Made by a program: the position numbers and the translations under genes
Shown here: in pieces, positions 39,827 through 49,727 of the stretch
Layout: every line of letters begins with the position of its first letter
Position numbering within the stretch: position 1 is the stretch's first letter
The notes under the pieces: generated by a model
What the model was told of the DNA's origin: nothing
Seen by the model: only the letters and a program-made list of their open reading frames with translations
The model's database searches: none
Source of the DNA: Coralloluteibacterium stylophorae
GTDB lineage: Bacteria > Pseudomonadota > Gammaproteobacteria > Xanthomonadales > Xanthomonadaceae
Length of the DNA stretch: 64,000 nt
Direction: 5' to 3'
Assembly (NCBI RefSeq): GCF_018122625.2
Contig: NZ_JAGQFT020000010.1
Span: 124,001-188,000 of the forward strand

Positions 39827-39918
39827 GGCGGCTCCTGGATGCGGCGGCGCCCCCTGTCTAGCACGCCCCGGTCGCGCCGGTCGTACTCTTCGCCGCGTCC
39901 CCCGCGCGGAGCCCCGCC

Positions 39919-41229
39919 ATGTTCCAACGCCTGACCCGCCTCTCGGTGCGCATGGTGGAGCGCTGGCTGCCGGACTCCTACGTGTTCGTGCTGGTGTTCA
40001 CCGCGCTCGCCGCGCTCGGCGCCCTCGTCGTGAAGGGCACGCCGCCGCTCGCGCTGGTGCGGATCTGGGGCGGTGGATTCTGGGCGCTGCTCGGGTTCTC
40101 GATGCAGATGGTGCTGGTGCTGGTGACCGGCTTCATCCTCGCCAGGACCCCGCCCATGGCGCGCCTGCTGCGCTGGCTGGGCACGCGCTGCAGCACGCCG
40201 CGCGGCGCGGTGGTGCTGGTCACCCTGGTCTCGATCGCCGCGAACTGGATCAACTGGGGCTTCGGCCTGGTGGTCGGCGCCCTGCTGGCGCGCGAGGTCG
40301 CACGTGCGGTGCGGGTCGACTACCGGCTGCTGGTCGCCTCGGCCTACGGCGGCTTCATCGTCTGGCACGGCGGGCTGTCGGGCTCGATCCCGCTGACCGT
40401 GGCCACCCCGGGCCATCCCTTCGAGCCGGCGATCGGGCTGATGCCGGCCTCGGCCACCCTCTTCTCCACCTTCAACATCGCCATCGTGCTGGCGCTGGCC
40501 GTGGTCGTGCCGCTGCTGACCCGTGCGATGACGCCGAAGCCGGAGGACACGGTGCCGTTCGTACCGCCCGCGGAGGCCGAGCCGGAAGCCCGCGCGGACG
40601 CCACGGCGTCCTCGCCCGCCGACCGTCTCGAACGCCACTGGCTGCTGTCGATGCTGGTCGGCGTCCCCGGCCTGGTCTTCCTCGGCCTGCACTTCGCCGG
40701 CGGCGGCGGGCTCAACCTCGACATCGTGAACTTCGCCTTCCTGATGCTGGGCATCGTCGGGCACCGCACCCCTGCGCGCCTGCTCGCGGCGCTCAGGGAG
40801 GCGATCCCGGGCGCGGCCGGCATCGTCGTGCAGTTCCCGTTCTATGCCGGAATCATGGCGATCCTGGTGCAGTCCGGTCTCGCGACCACGATCTCGCAGG
40901 GCTTCGCCTCCTTCGCCACGGCGCAGAGCCTGCCGTTCTGGACCTTCCTCTCCGCCGGGCTGGTGAACATGTTCATCCCCTCCGGCGGCGGCCAGTGGGC
41001 GGTGCAGGCACCGGTGATGATCCCGGCCGCGCAGGCGCTCGGCGCGGACCTGCCGCACGTGGTGATGGCGATCGCCTGGGGCGATGCCTGGACCAACCTG
41101 CTGCAGCCCTTCTTCGCCCTGCCGCTGCTGGCGATCGCCGGCCTGCGCATCCGCGACATCATGGGCTACTGCCTGATGCTGCTGCTGGCCACCGGCGCGG
41201 TCATCGCGCTCGGCCTGACCTTCGTGTGA
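39919..41229 (+). CDS. atoE: Short-chain fatty acid transporter, AtoE family
   Basis: A 436-residue inner-membrane protein with about ten to twelve hydrophobic segments. AtoE-like motifs include [59 protein letters not shown] and [19 protein letters not shown]. The family imports short-chain fatty acids such as acetoacetate or butyrate. It stands upstream of the valine degradation operon and could supply related short-chain acids, but that link is only positional. The predicted cytoplasmic loop around residues 205-235 is acidic and Ala-rich. Confidence 0.93.
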   Translation: MFQRLTRLSVRMVERWLPDSYVFVLVFTALAALGALVVKGTPPLALVRIWGGGFWALLGFSMQMVLVLVTGFILARTPPMARLLRWLGTRCSTPRGAVVLVTLVSIAANWINWGFGLVVGALLAREVARAVRVDYRLLVASAYGGFIVWHGGLSGSIPLTVATPGHPFEPAIGLMPASATLFSTFNIAIVLALAVVVPLLTRAMTPKPEDTVPFVPPAEAEPEARADATASSPADRLERHWLLSMLVGVPGLVFLGLHFAGGGGLNLDIVNFAFLMLGIVGHRTPARLLAALREAIPGAAGIVVQFPFYAGIMAILVQSGLATTISQGFASFATAQSLPFWTFLSAGLVNMFIPSGGGQWAVQAPVMIPAAQALGADLPHVVMAIAWGDAWTNLLQPFFALPLLAIAGLRIRDIMGYCLMLLLATGAVIALGLTFV

Positions 41230-41278
41230 CACGTTCCGCCGACGCGGCGGCGACGCGCCGCCGGTCAGGCTGGCGCGC

Positions 41279-41458
41279 ATGATCGAAAGCCTGCACCTGC
41301 GCTGCCCGTACTGCGGCGAGCGCTTCGAGACGCTCGTCGACGCCAGCGCCGGCGACGCCGACTACGTCGAGGACTGCCCGGTGTGCTGCCGCCCCATCGA
41401 GATGCACCTGGCGGCCGGCGCAGACGGCGCGCAGATGGAGGTGGGGCGCGACGACTGA
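41279..41458 (+). CDS. CPXCG motif-containing cysteine-rich protein
   Basis: A 59-residue protein. Two CxxC knuckles are present, CPYCG (C9, C12) and CPVCC (C33, C36, C37), consistent with zinc ribbon folding. The rest is acidic. Proteins with this CPXCG pattern are widespread in proteobacteria and have no known function. It begins 49 bp after the atoE stop, and no strong Shine-Dalgarno is visible. Confidence 0.85.
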   Translation: MIESLHLRCPYCGERFETLVDASAGDADYVEDCPVCCRPIEMHLAAGADGAQMEVGRDD

Positions 41459-41663
41459 GGCCGCGCCACGCCGCGTGATGACGCGGACTGATGCGCCGCA
41501 ACAATACGTTTCCGCGGGCGCTGCATAGACTTTCCGGCCCGTCGCGACCGCCCGCGCGGCGACGACGACGACGAGCCTTCCGGCGCTTCGCGCCGCGTGC
41601 CGTCCCCCATCCCCGCGTGCGAACCCCTCCCCGCGCACGCCTGCAACCGGAGACGCAGATCCC

Positions 41664-43181
41664 ATGACCGATTCCCGCCAGGCCGACGTGCCGACCGTCA
41701 AGCTGCTGATCGACGGCGACTTCGTCGAGTCCACGAGCAGCGAGTGGCGCGAGGTGATCAACCCCGCCACGCAGGAAGTGCTGGCGCGGGTGCCGTTCGC
41801 CACCGCCGCCGAGGTCGACGCCGCCGTCGCCAGCGCCAAGGCCGCGTTCGCCTCCTGGCGCAGGACCCCGATTGGCGCGCGCGCGCGCATCTTCCTCAAG
41901 TACCAGCAGCTGATCCGCGAGCACATGCAGGAACTCGCCGCGATCCTCACCGCCGAGCAGGGCAAGACCCTGCCCGACGCAGAGGGCGACGTGTTCCGTG
42001 GGCTGGAGGTCGTCGAGCACGCCGCCAACATCGGCACCCTGCAGCTCGGCGAGATGGCCAACAACGTCGCCGGCGGCGTCGATACCTACACGATCATGCA
42101 GCCGCTGGGCGTCTGCGCCGGCATCACCCCGTTCAACTTCCCGGCGATGATCCCGCTGTGGATGTTCCCGATGGCCATCGCCACCGGCAACACCTTCGTG
42201 CTCAAGCCGTCCGAGCAGGACCCGATGGTGACCATGCGCCTGGTCGAGCTCGCGATCGAGGCGGGAATCCCGAAGGGCGTGCTCAACGTGGTGCACGGCG
42301 GGCCGGACGTGGTCAACGCGATCTGCGACCACCCCGACATCAAGGCCGTGTCCTTCGTCGGCTCGACCCGGGTCGGCACCCACGTCTACAACCGCGCGAC
42401 CCTCGCCGGCAAGCGCGCGCAGTGCATGATGGGCGCCAAGAATCACGCGGTGATCCTGCCCGACGCCAACAAGGAACAGTCGCTCAACGCCATGGTCGGC
42501 GCGGCCTTCGGCGCCGCCGGCCAGCGCTGCATGGCCGCTTCCACGCTGGTGATGGTCGGCGAGGCGCAGGCGTGGATTCCCGAGCTCGTGGAGAAGGCGA
42601 AGACGCTCAGGGTCAACGCCGGCACCGAGCCCGGCACCGACGTCGGCCCGCTGATCTCCTGCGCCGCGCACGAGCGGGTCAAGGGCCTGATCGAGGCCGG
42701 CACCCGCGAGGGCGCCAGGCTCGAGCTCGACGGTCGCGAGGTGCGCGTGCCGGGCTTCGAGCGCGGCAACTTCGTCGGCCCGACCATCTTCTCCGGCGTC
42801 AGGCCGGGCATGCGCATCTACGACGAGGAGATCTTCGGGCCGGTGCTGGTGATCCTGGCCGCCGACTCGCTCGACGAGGCGATCGCCATCATCAACGCCA
42901 ACCCCAACGGCAACGGGACCGCGATCTTCACCCAGTCCGGCGCCGCCGCGCGCCGCTTCCAGGAGGAGATCGACGTCGGCCAGGTCGGCATCAACCTGCC
43001 GATCCCGGTGCCGGTGCCGCTGTTCTCGTTCACCGGTTCGCGCGGCTCCAAGCTGGGCGACCTCGGCCCCTACGGCAAGCAGGTGGTCACCTTCTACACC
43101 CAGACCAAGACGGTCACCGCACGCTGGTTCGACGACGAGACGCTGGCGCACGGCGTCAACACCACGATCAGCCTGAAGTAG
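41664..43181 (+). CDS. mmsA: CoA-acylating methylmalonate-semialdehyde dehydrogenase
   Basis: A 505-residue aldehyde dehydrogenase that turns (S)-methylmalonate semialdehyde, from valine, into propionyl-CoA, and malonate semialdehyde into acetyl-CoA. MMSDH-specific stretches are clear: [31 protein letters not shown] and [20 protein letters not shown]. The catalytic cysteine is C289 in GQRCMA. The usual ALDH glutamate that activates water is absent, as expected for CoA-dependent members. First gene of a five-gene operon. Its stop (TAG) overlaps the ribosome site of the next gene. Confidence 0.97.
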   Translation: MTDSRQADVPTVKLLIDGDFVESTSSEWREVINPATQEVLARVPFATAAEVDAAVASAKAAFASWRRTPIGARARIFLKYQQLIREHMQELAAILTAEQGKTLPDAEGDVFRGLEVVEHAANIGTLQLGEMANNVAGGVDTYTIMQPLGVCAGITPFNFPAMIPLWMFPMAIATGNTFVLKPSEQDPMVTMRLVELAIEAGIPKGVLNVVHGGPDVVNAICDHPDIKAVSFVGSTRVGTHVYNRATLAGKRAQCMMGAKNHAVILPDANKEQSLNAMVGAAFGAAGQRCMAASTLVMVGEAQAWIPELVEKAKTLRVNAGTEPGTDVGPLISCAAHERVKGLIEAGTREGARLELDGREVRVPGFERGNFVGPTIFSGVRPGMRIYDEEIFGPVLVILAADSLDEAIAIINANPNGNGTAIFTQSGAAARRFQEEIDVGQVGINLPIPVPVPLFSFTGSRGSKLGDLGPYGKQVVTFYTQTKTVTARWFDDETLAHGVNTTISLK

Positions 43182-43190
43182 GAGCGCGCC

Positions 43191-44345
43191 TTGGATTTCG
43201 AACTCAACGACGAGCAGCGCGCCTTCCAGGAGGCCGCCCGCGACTACGCCCGGGCCGAGCTCGCGCCGCATGCGGCGAAGTGGGATGCCGAGGGCATCTT
43301 CCCGGTCGAGGCGATCAGGAAGTCCGGCGAGCTGGGCTTCTGCGGCCTGTACGCGGCCGAGGACGTCGGCGGCCTGGGCCTGCCGCGGCTGGACGCGGCG
43401 CTGGTATTCGAGGAGATGGCGGCGGTCGATCCGTCCACCGCCGCCTTCATCACCATCCACAACATGGCCACCTGGATGATCGGCAAGTGGGCGACGCAGC
43501 CCGTGCGCGAGCACTGGGGCCCGCCGCTCACCGCCGGCGAGAAGCTCGCCTCCTACTGCCTGACCGAGCCGGGTTCGGGCTCGGACGCCGCATCGCTGAA
43601 GACGCGCGCGGACCGGGACGGCGAGCACTGGGTCCTCAACGGGTCCAAGGCCTTCATCTCCGGCGCCGGCGCGACCGACGTGCTGGTGGTCATGGCCCGC
43701 ACCGGCACCGCCGGCGCCAACGGCATCAGCGCCTTCGTGGTCCCGGCCGACGCGGAGGGCATCACCTACGGACGCAAGGAAGAGAAGATGGGCTGGAACT
43801 CGCAGCCCACCCGCGGCATCACCTTCGAGAACGTGCGCGTCCCGCTGGAGAACCTGCTGGGCGAGGAAGGCGACGGCTTCAAGATCGCGATGAAGGGCCT
43901 GGACGGCGGCCGCATCAACATCGCCACCTGCTCGGTCGGCGCCGCGCAGGGCGCGCTCGACGCCGCCCGCCGCTACATGGCCGAGCGCAGGCAGTTCGGC
44001 AGGAACCTCTCGGAGTTCCAGGCGCTGCAGTTCAAGCTCGCCGACATGCAGATCCAGCTCACCGCGGCGCGGCAGATGGTGCGCCTGGCGGCCAGCAAGC
44101 TCGACGCCGGCCGGCGCGAGGCCACGACCTACTGCGCGATGGCCAAGACCTTCGCCACCGACGCCGGCTTCCGCATCGTCAACGAGGCGTTGCAGCTGCA
44201 CGGCGGCTACGGCTACATCCGCGAATACCCGATCGAGCGCCTGCTGCGCGACGTGCGCGTGCACCAGATCCTGGAAGGCACCAACGAGATCATGCGCGTG
44301 ATCGTCTCGCGCGCCCTGCTCAAGAACGACGAGGAACTTCGATGA
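43191..44345 (+). CDS. Acyl-CoA dehydrogenase, probably isobutyryl-CoA dehydrogenase
   Basis: A 384-residue FAD enzyme starting at a TTG codon (43191), with a strong TAGGAG site that includes the mmsA stop. The protein start LDFELNDEQRAFQEAARDYA matches the family. FAD/substrate motifs CLTEPGSGSD and MGWNSQPTRGITFENV are seen. E362 in LEGTNEIMR is at the catalytic-base position of short-chain acyl-CoA dehydrogenases. Its place between MmsA and valine-pathway hydratases indicates isobutyryl-CoA oxidation to methacrylyl-CoA. Short branched-chain specificity is inferred from context. Confidence 0.92.
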   Translation: MDFELNDEQRAFQEAARDYARAELAPHAAKWDAEGIFPVEAIRKSGELGFCGLYAAEDVGGLGLPRLDAALVFEEMAAVDPSTAAFITIHNMATWMIGKWATQPVREHWGPPLTAGEKLASYCLTEPGSGSDAASLKTRADRDGEHWVLNGSKAFISGAGATDVLVVMARTGTAGANGISAFVVPADAEGITYGRKEEKMGWNSQPTRGITFENVRVPLENLLGEEGDGFKIAMKGLDGGRINIATCSVGAAQGALDAARRYMAERRQFGRNLSEFQALQFKLADMQIQLTAARQMVRLAASKLDAGRREATTYCAMAKTFATDAGFRIVNEALQLHGGYGYIREYPIERLLRDVRVHQILEGTNEIMRVIVSRALLKNDEELR

Positions 44346-45124
44346 GCGACTACCAGAACCTGACGCTCGAGATCCGCGGCCACACCGCGCTGGTCACGAT
44401 CGACAACCCGCCGGCCAACACCTGGACCACCGAGAGCCTGCGCGCGCTGGAGCGGCTGGTGCGCGACCTCGACGCCCGTCGCGACGTCTACAGCCTGGTG
44501 ATCACCGGCCAGGGCCAGAAGTTCTTCTCCGCCGGCGCCGACCTCAAGCAGTTCGCCTCCGGCGACAAGGAGGCCGCGCGGCCGGTGGCCGAGGCCTTCG
44601 GCGCCGCGTTCGAGGCGCTGTCGGCGTTCCGCGGCGTGTCCATCGCCGCGATCAACGGCTACGCCATGGGCGGCGGCCTGGAATGTGCGCTGGCCTGCGA
44701 CATCCGCATCATCGAGGAACAGGCCCAGGTCGCCCTGCCCGAGGCCACCGTGGGCCTGCTGCCCTGCGGCGGCGGCACCCAGAACCTCACCGCCCTGGTC
44801 GGCGAAGGCTGGGCCAAGCGCCTGATCCTGTGCGGCGAGCGCATCGATGCGCAGACCGCCCTGCGCATCGGCGCGGTCGAGGAGGTGGTGCCGACCGGCG
44901 GCGCGCTCGAGGCGGCGCTGGCGCTGGCGGCGAAGGTCGACCGGCAGAGCCCGTCGTCGGTGGCGGCCAGCAAGACGCTCATCCAGCACGGTCGCCATGG
45001 CCATCCGGCGCGTGGACTGGAGCTGGAACGCGAGCGCTTCCTCGGCCTGTTCGACACCCAGGACCAGGTCGAGGGCGTCAACGCCTTCCTGGAGAAGCGC
45101 ACGCCGGAGTGGAAGAACGCATGA
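44342..45124 (+). CDS. Enoyl-CoA hydratase (crotonase family)
   Basis: A 260-residue crotonase-fold protein. The oxyanion-hole segments (FFSAGADLKQFA and NGYAMGGGLECALACD) and both catalytic glutamates (in GGGLECAL and LPEATVGLLPCGGGTQNL) are present, so hydratase activity is likely. In this operon it should hydrate methacrylyl-CoA to 3-hydroxyisobutyryl-CoA. The ATG overlaps the preceding stop (ATGA), and its stop overlaps the next ATG. Only the last part of a longer open frame is real; the upstream part is antisense-type shadow coding. Confidence 0.94.
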   Translation: MSDYQNLTLEIRGHTALVTIDNPPANTWTTESLRALERLVRDLDARRDVYSLVITGQGQKFFSAGADLKQFASGDKEAARPVAEAFGAAFEALSAFRGVSIAAINGYAMGGGLECALACDIRIIEEQAQVALPEATVGLLPCGGGTQNLTALVGEGWAKRLILCGERIDAQTALRIGAVEEVVPTGGALEAALALAAKVDRQSPSSVAASKTLIQHGRHGHPARGLELERERFLGLFDTQDQVEGVNAFLEKRTPEWKNA

Positions 45125-46272
45125 GCGGGGCCACCGACGCCCCCGTCCTGTTCGAGGAGCGCGCGGCCGGCGGCGGCGCGCGCATCGGCATCGCCACGCT
45201 CAACGCGCCGAAGACCCTCAATGGCCTGTCGCTGGAGATGGTCGACCTGCTCGACGCGCGGCTGACCGCCTGGGCCGCCGACGAGGGCATCGCCGTGGTG
45301 GTGCTGCAGGGCGCGGGCGAGAAGGCCTTCTGCGCCGGCGGCGACCTGCATTCGCTCTACCGCACCATCCGCGAGCACCGCAGCGGCGACGTCGCCGACG
45401 TGCTCGGCAACGCCTACGCCTGTGCCTTCTTCGAGCGCGAGTACCGGCTCGACTACCGCATCCACACCTATCCCAAGCCGGTACTGGTGTGGGGCCACGG
45501 CATCGTCATGGGCGGCGGCATGGGCCTCATGGCCGGCGCCAGCCACCGCGTGGTCACCGAGAAGTCGCGGCTGGCTATGCCCGAGATCAGCGTCGGCCTG
45601 TTCCCCGACGTCGGCGGCAGCTGGGTGCTGAACCGGCTGCCCGCGCGCAGCGGCCTGTTCCTCGCGCTGACCGGCGCGCCGGTCAATGCCGCCGATGCGC
45701 TGTTCGCCGGCCTCGCCGACCACCTCGTCGAACAGGCGCGCAGGGACGAGGTCTTCGCCGCGCTCGCGGCGACCGAGTGGACCCGCACGGCCGATGCCGA
45801 CGCCGCCCGCCTCACCGCGGTGCTGCGGGCGCACGCCCCGGCGGACGCGCCCGCGCACGGACCGCTGCGCACGCACTTCGACCTCGTGCGCGAGGCCTGC
45901 AACCACGCCTCGCTGGACGAGGCGGTGGCGGCGATCGCCGCGCTGCCGCCGGGCGACGCCTGGCTCGACCGCGCGCGCGCCACGCTGGCCGCCGGCGCGC
46001 CCGGCTCCGCGCGCCTGGCCTGGGAACTGCAGCGGCGCAGCCGCCTGCTGTCGCTGGCCGACGTATTCCGCCTGGAGGCCGTGGTCGCCGTGCACTGCGC
46101 CGCGCACGGCGACTTCGCCGAGGGCATCCGCGCCCTGCTGATCGACAAGGACCAGACCCCGGCCTGGAACCCGGCGCGGCTGGAGGCGGCCGACGCCACC
46201 TGGGCGCAGGCCTACTTCGACAGCCCGTGGCGCGACGGCACCCACCCGCTGGCCGATCTCGGCCGCGACTGA
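45121..46272 (+). CDS. 3-hydroxyisobutyryl-CoA hydrolase (enoyl-CoA hydratase/isomerase family)
   Basis: A 383-residue protein, longer than simple hydratases, as is usual for HIBCH. Key segments are KAFCAGGDLHSLY, GHGIVMGGGMGLMAGASHRV (split: GHGIVMGGGMG, LMAGASHRV) and MPEISVGLFPDVGGSW. In the last, the glutamate and aspartate match the two acidic catalytic residues of human HIBCH. The C-terminal ECH_2 extension ends near LIDKDQTPAWNPARL. The reaction releases 3-hydroxyisobutyrate, which is not CoA-bound. Overlaps the hydratase stop by ATGA. Confidence 0.95.
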   Translation: MSGATDAPVLFEERAAGGGARIGIATLNAPKTLNGLSLEMVDLLDARLTAWAADEGIAVVVLQGAGEKAFCAGGDLHSLYRTIREHRSGDVADVLGNAYACAFFEREYRLDYRIHTYPKPVLVWGHGIVMGGGMGLMAGASHRVVTEKSRLAMPEISVGLFPDVGGSWVLNRLPARSGLFLALTGAPVNAADALFAGLADHLVEQARRDEVFAALAATEWTRTADADAARLTAVLRAHAPADAPAHGPLRTHFDLVREACNHASLDEAVAAIAALPPGDAWLDRARATLAAGAPGSARLAWELQRRSRLLSLADVFRLEAVVAVHCAAHGDFAEGIRALLIDKDQTPAWNPARLEAADATWAQAYFDSPWRDGTHPLADLGRD

Positions 46273-46327
46273 TCCGCGCCGGCGCCGCGCCGGCCGCTTC
46301 CTGCAGCACGACCACCAGGAGAACCCA

Positions 46328-47227
46328 ATGTCCCGCATCGCATTCATCGGCCTGGGCAACATGGGCGGCCCGATGGCCGCGAACCTCGTCAAGGCCGGGC
46401 ACGAGGTGCGCGTCTTCGACCTGGTGCAGGCCGCGCTCGACGCCGCCGTCGCCGCCGGCGCCACCGCCGCGCCGTCCGCGCGCGAGGCGGTGACCGGCGC
46501 CGAGGTCGTCATCTCGATGCTGCCGGCCAGCCGCCACGTCGAGGGGCTCTATCTCGGCGACGACGGCATCCTGCCGCACATCGCCGACGGCGCCCTGGTG
46601 ATCGACAGCAGCACCATCGCCCCGGCCTCGGCGCGCAAGGTCGCCGAGGCGGCGAAGGCGCGCGGCCTGGCGACCATCGATGCGCCGGTCTCCGGCGGCG
46701 TCGCCGGCGCGCAGGCGGGCACGCTGACCTTCATCGTCGGCGGCGAGGCCGAGGCGCTGGAGCGCGCGCGGCCGGTGCTGGAGGCGATGGGCCGGAACAT
46801 CTTCCACGTCGGCGCCAGCGGCGCAGGCCAGGTCGCCAAGCTCTGCAACAACATGGCGCTGGGGGTGATCATGGCCGCCACCGGAGAGGCCATCGCGCTG
46901 GGCGTGGCCAACGGCCTCGACGCCAAAGTGCTGTCGGACATGATGGCGGTCTCCACCGGCCGCAGCTGGGCGACCGAGGTGTGCAATCCGTGGCCGGGCG
47001 TGATCGACACCGCGCCGGCCGCACGCGGCTACGCCGGCGGCTTCGGCAACGACCTGATGCTCAAGGACCTCGGCCTCGCCGTCGAGGCGGCGATGCAGTC
47101 GAACTCGCCGGTGCCGCTGGGCGAGCTGGCGCGCAACCTCTACGCCATGAACAGCAAGGCCGGCAACGGCAGGCTCGACTTCTCCAGCGTGGTGCGCCTG
47201 GTCGCGCCGGTGCAGGACCAGGAGTAG
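46328..47227 (+). CDS. mmsB: 3-hydroxyisobutyrate dehydrogenase
   Basis: A 299-residue NAD-dependent dehydrogenase oxidising 3-hydroxyisobutyrate to methylmalonate semialdehyde, the substrate of MmsA. The dinucleotide fold begins IAFIGLGNMGGPMAANL. The substrate loop DAPVSGGVAGAQAGTLT and the catalytic lysine region GAGQVAKLCNNM are intact, and the C-terminal GGFGNDLMLKDLGLA motif is present. A CCAGGAG site sits 8 bp before the ATG. Fifth and last gene of the operon; a 159-bp intergenic region follows. Confidence 0.96.
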   Translation: MSRIAFIGLGNMGGPMAANLVKAGHEVRVFDLVQAALDAAVAAGATAAPSAREAVTGAEVVISMLPASRHVEGLYLGDDGILPHIADGALVIDSSTIAPASARKVAEAAKARGLATIDAPVSGGVAGAQAGTLTFIVGGEAEALERARPVLEAMGRNIFHVGASGAGQVAKLCNNMALGVIMAATGEAIALGVANGLDAKVLSDMMAVSTGRSWATEVCNPWPGVIDTAPAARGYAGGFGNDLMLKDLGLAVEAAMQSNSPVPLGELARNLYAMNSKAGNGRLDFSSVVRLVAPVQDQE

Positions 47228-47386
47228 TGGTCCGGAAGCGCGATGGCGGCTGCGCTTGCGCACCGCGGTGCGCGTCCCCACACAGTGCGTGCGATTTCCG
47301 TCACCCAGGCTGAAACAGCGCACACCTATTCTTGTCGGCCCGGCCGGGCCCGTCCCGGCCGCCCCACGCAACCCAAGGAGACTCCA

Positions 47387-48013
<627 letters not shown>

Positions 48014-48037
48014 GCGCCTCGTCCATCGCGACACGAC

Positions 48038-48060
48038 GACGCCGGCCTCGCGCCGGCGTC
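48038..48060 (+). terminator. Terminator-like hairpin after sodA
   Basis: Stem GACGCCGGC/GCCGGCGTC (9 bp) with a five-base loop, followed by TTCGTGTCC. The T-tract is weak, but the position, 25 bp after the stop, is appropriate. Confidence 0.65.
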
Positions 48061-48157
48061 TTCGTGTCCGGTCGTCGGGGGCGGCAGCCGGCAGGCGGAC
48101 GCAGGCTCGGGTACCCTGCCCGGTCCGTCACGCAACGCCCGACCCCGCAGGAGACCC

Positions 48158-49723
48158 ATGGCCGAGACCGCGACCGCGCGCATGCCGCGGCAGATCCCGT
48201 TCATCATCGGCAACGAGGGCTGCGAGCGCTTCTCCTTCTACGGGATGCGCAACATCCTGGTGCCGTTCCTGATCAGCTCGCTGCTGCTGCAGCACCTGGC
48301 CGGCACCGAGCGCGAGACCGAAGCCAAGGACATCCTGCACACCTTCATGATCGGGGTGTACTTCTTCCCCCTGCTGGGCGGGTTCCTGGCCGACCGCTTC
48401 TTCGGCAAGTACCACACCATCCTCTGGTTCAGCCTGATCTACGTCGCCGGCCACGCCTGCCTGGCGGTCTTCGAGGACCATCGCGGCGGCTTCTTCGCCG
48501 GCCTCGGCCTCATCGCGCTGGGCGCCGGCGGGATCAAGCCGCTGGTGGCCTCGTTCATGGGCGACCAGTTCGACCAGTCGAACAAGCACCTGGCCAAGGT
48601 GGTGTTCGACGCCTTCTACTGGATCATCAACTTCGGCTCGCTGTTCGCTTCTCTGCTGATGCCGATCTTCCTGCGCAGCTTCGGGCCGAGCGTCGCCTTC
48701 GGCATCCCCGGGCTGCTGATGCTGGTGGCCACGATCGTGTTCTGGGCCGGCCGCCATCGCTACGTGTTCGCGCCGCTGCCGCCGAAGGACCCGCATTCCT
48801 TCCTGCGCGTGGTGCGCACCGCGCTGTGGGCGGGCGACGGCGCGCGGCCGGGACTGTGGCTCGCGGCGGTCGCGGTGCTCGGCGCGGCCGCGGTGATCGT
48901 GCACGCGACGCTCGCCGCGGCCTTCGGCTGGCCGTCGCTGGGCGTGGTGATCGGCCTGTGCCTGGCGCTGGTGCTGCTGCTGGCCGGCGTCGGCGGCGGC
49001 GCGGCGATGCAGCTCGAGCGCGCGCGCGGCATCCATCCCGACGCCGCCATCGAGGGCGTGCGCAGCGTGCTGCGGCTGATGGTGATCTTCGCCCTGGTCA
49101 CGCCGTTCTACTCGCTGTTCGACCAGAAGGCCTCGACCTGGGTGATCCAGGGCGTGGACATGACCAAGCCCTCGTGGTTCTCCGCCGCGCAGATGCAGGC
49201 GCTGAACCCGGCCCTGGTCATGCTCCTGATCCCGTTCAACAACTTCGTGCTGTACCCCTGGCTGCGCCGGAGCGGCATCGCGCCGACCGCGCTGCGGCGC
49301 ATGACCGCAGGCATCTTCTTCAGCGGCCTGTCCTGGATCGCGGTGGGCGCGTTCCAGGTGGCGATGGACGGCGGCAACGCCATGTCCATCGTCTGGCAGG
49401 TGCTGCCCTACGCCCTGCTCACCTTCGGCGAGGTGCTGGTCTCGGCGACCGGGCTGGAGTTCGCCTACAGCCAGGCGCCGGCTTCGATGAAGGGCACGGT
49501 GATGAGCTTCTGGAACCTCACCACCACCATCGGCAACCTGTGGGTGCTGCTGGCCAACGCGGCGGTGCGCAACGACGCCATCACCGGCTCCATCGCCGAG
49601 ACCGGCCTGAGCGTCACCGCGTTCCAGATGTTCTTCTTCGCCGGCTTCGCCATCCTCGCCGCGATCGCATTCGGCCTGTACGCGCGGCGCTATCGCGAGG
49701 TCGACCACTACCGGCCGGCGTGA
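48158..49723 (+). CDS. Proton-dependent oligopeptide transporter (POT/PTR family)
   Basis: A 521-residue inner-membrane symporter for di- and tripeptides. The ExxERFxYYG signature appears as NEGCERFSFYGM near residue 20. The loop GGFLADRFFGKY and the helix-10 region (GEVLVSATGLEFAYSQAPASMKG, in parts EVLVSATGLEFAY and SQAPASMKG) are characteristic. About 12-14 hydrophobic segments are visible. CAGGAG precedes the ATG. Its 3' end is 4 bp from the convergent CDF gene. Substrate range is not readable. Confidence 0.95.
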   Translation: MAETATARMPRQIPFIIGNEGCERFSFYGMRNILVPFLISSLLLQHLAGTERETEAKDILHTFMIGVYFFPLLGGFLADRFFGKYHTILWFSLIYVAGHACLAVFEDHRGGFFAGLGLIALGAGGIKPLVASFMGDQFDQSNKHLAKVVFDAFYWIINFGSLFASLLMPIFLRSFGPSVAFGIPGLLMLVATIVFWAGRHRYVFAPLPPKDPHSFLRVVRTALWAGDGARPGLWLAAVAVLGAAAVIVHATLAAAFGWPSLGVVIGLCLALVLLLAGVGGGAAMQLERARGIHPDAAIEGVRSVLRLMVIFALVTPFYSLFDQKASTWVIQGVDMTKPSWFSAAQMQALNPALVMLLIPFNNFVLYPWLRRSGIAPTALRRMTAGIFFSGLSWIAVGAFQVAMDGGNAMSIVWQVLPYALLTFGEVLVSATGLEFAYSQAPASMKGTVMSFWNLTTTIGNLWVLLANAAVRNDAITGSIAETGLSVTAFQMFFFAGFAILAAIAFGLYARRYREVDHYRPA

Positions 49724-49727
49724 GCCT

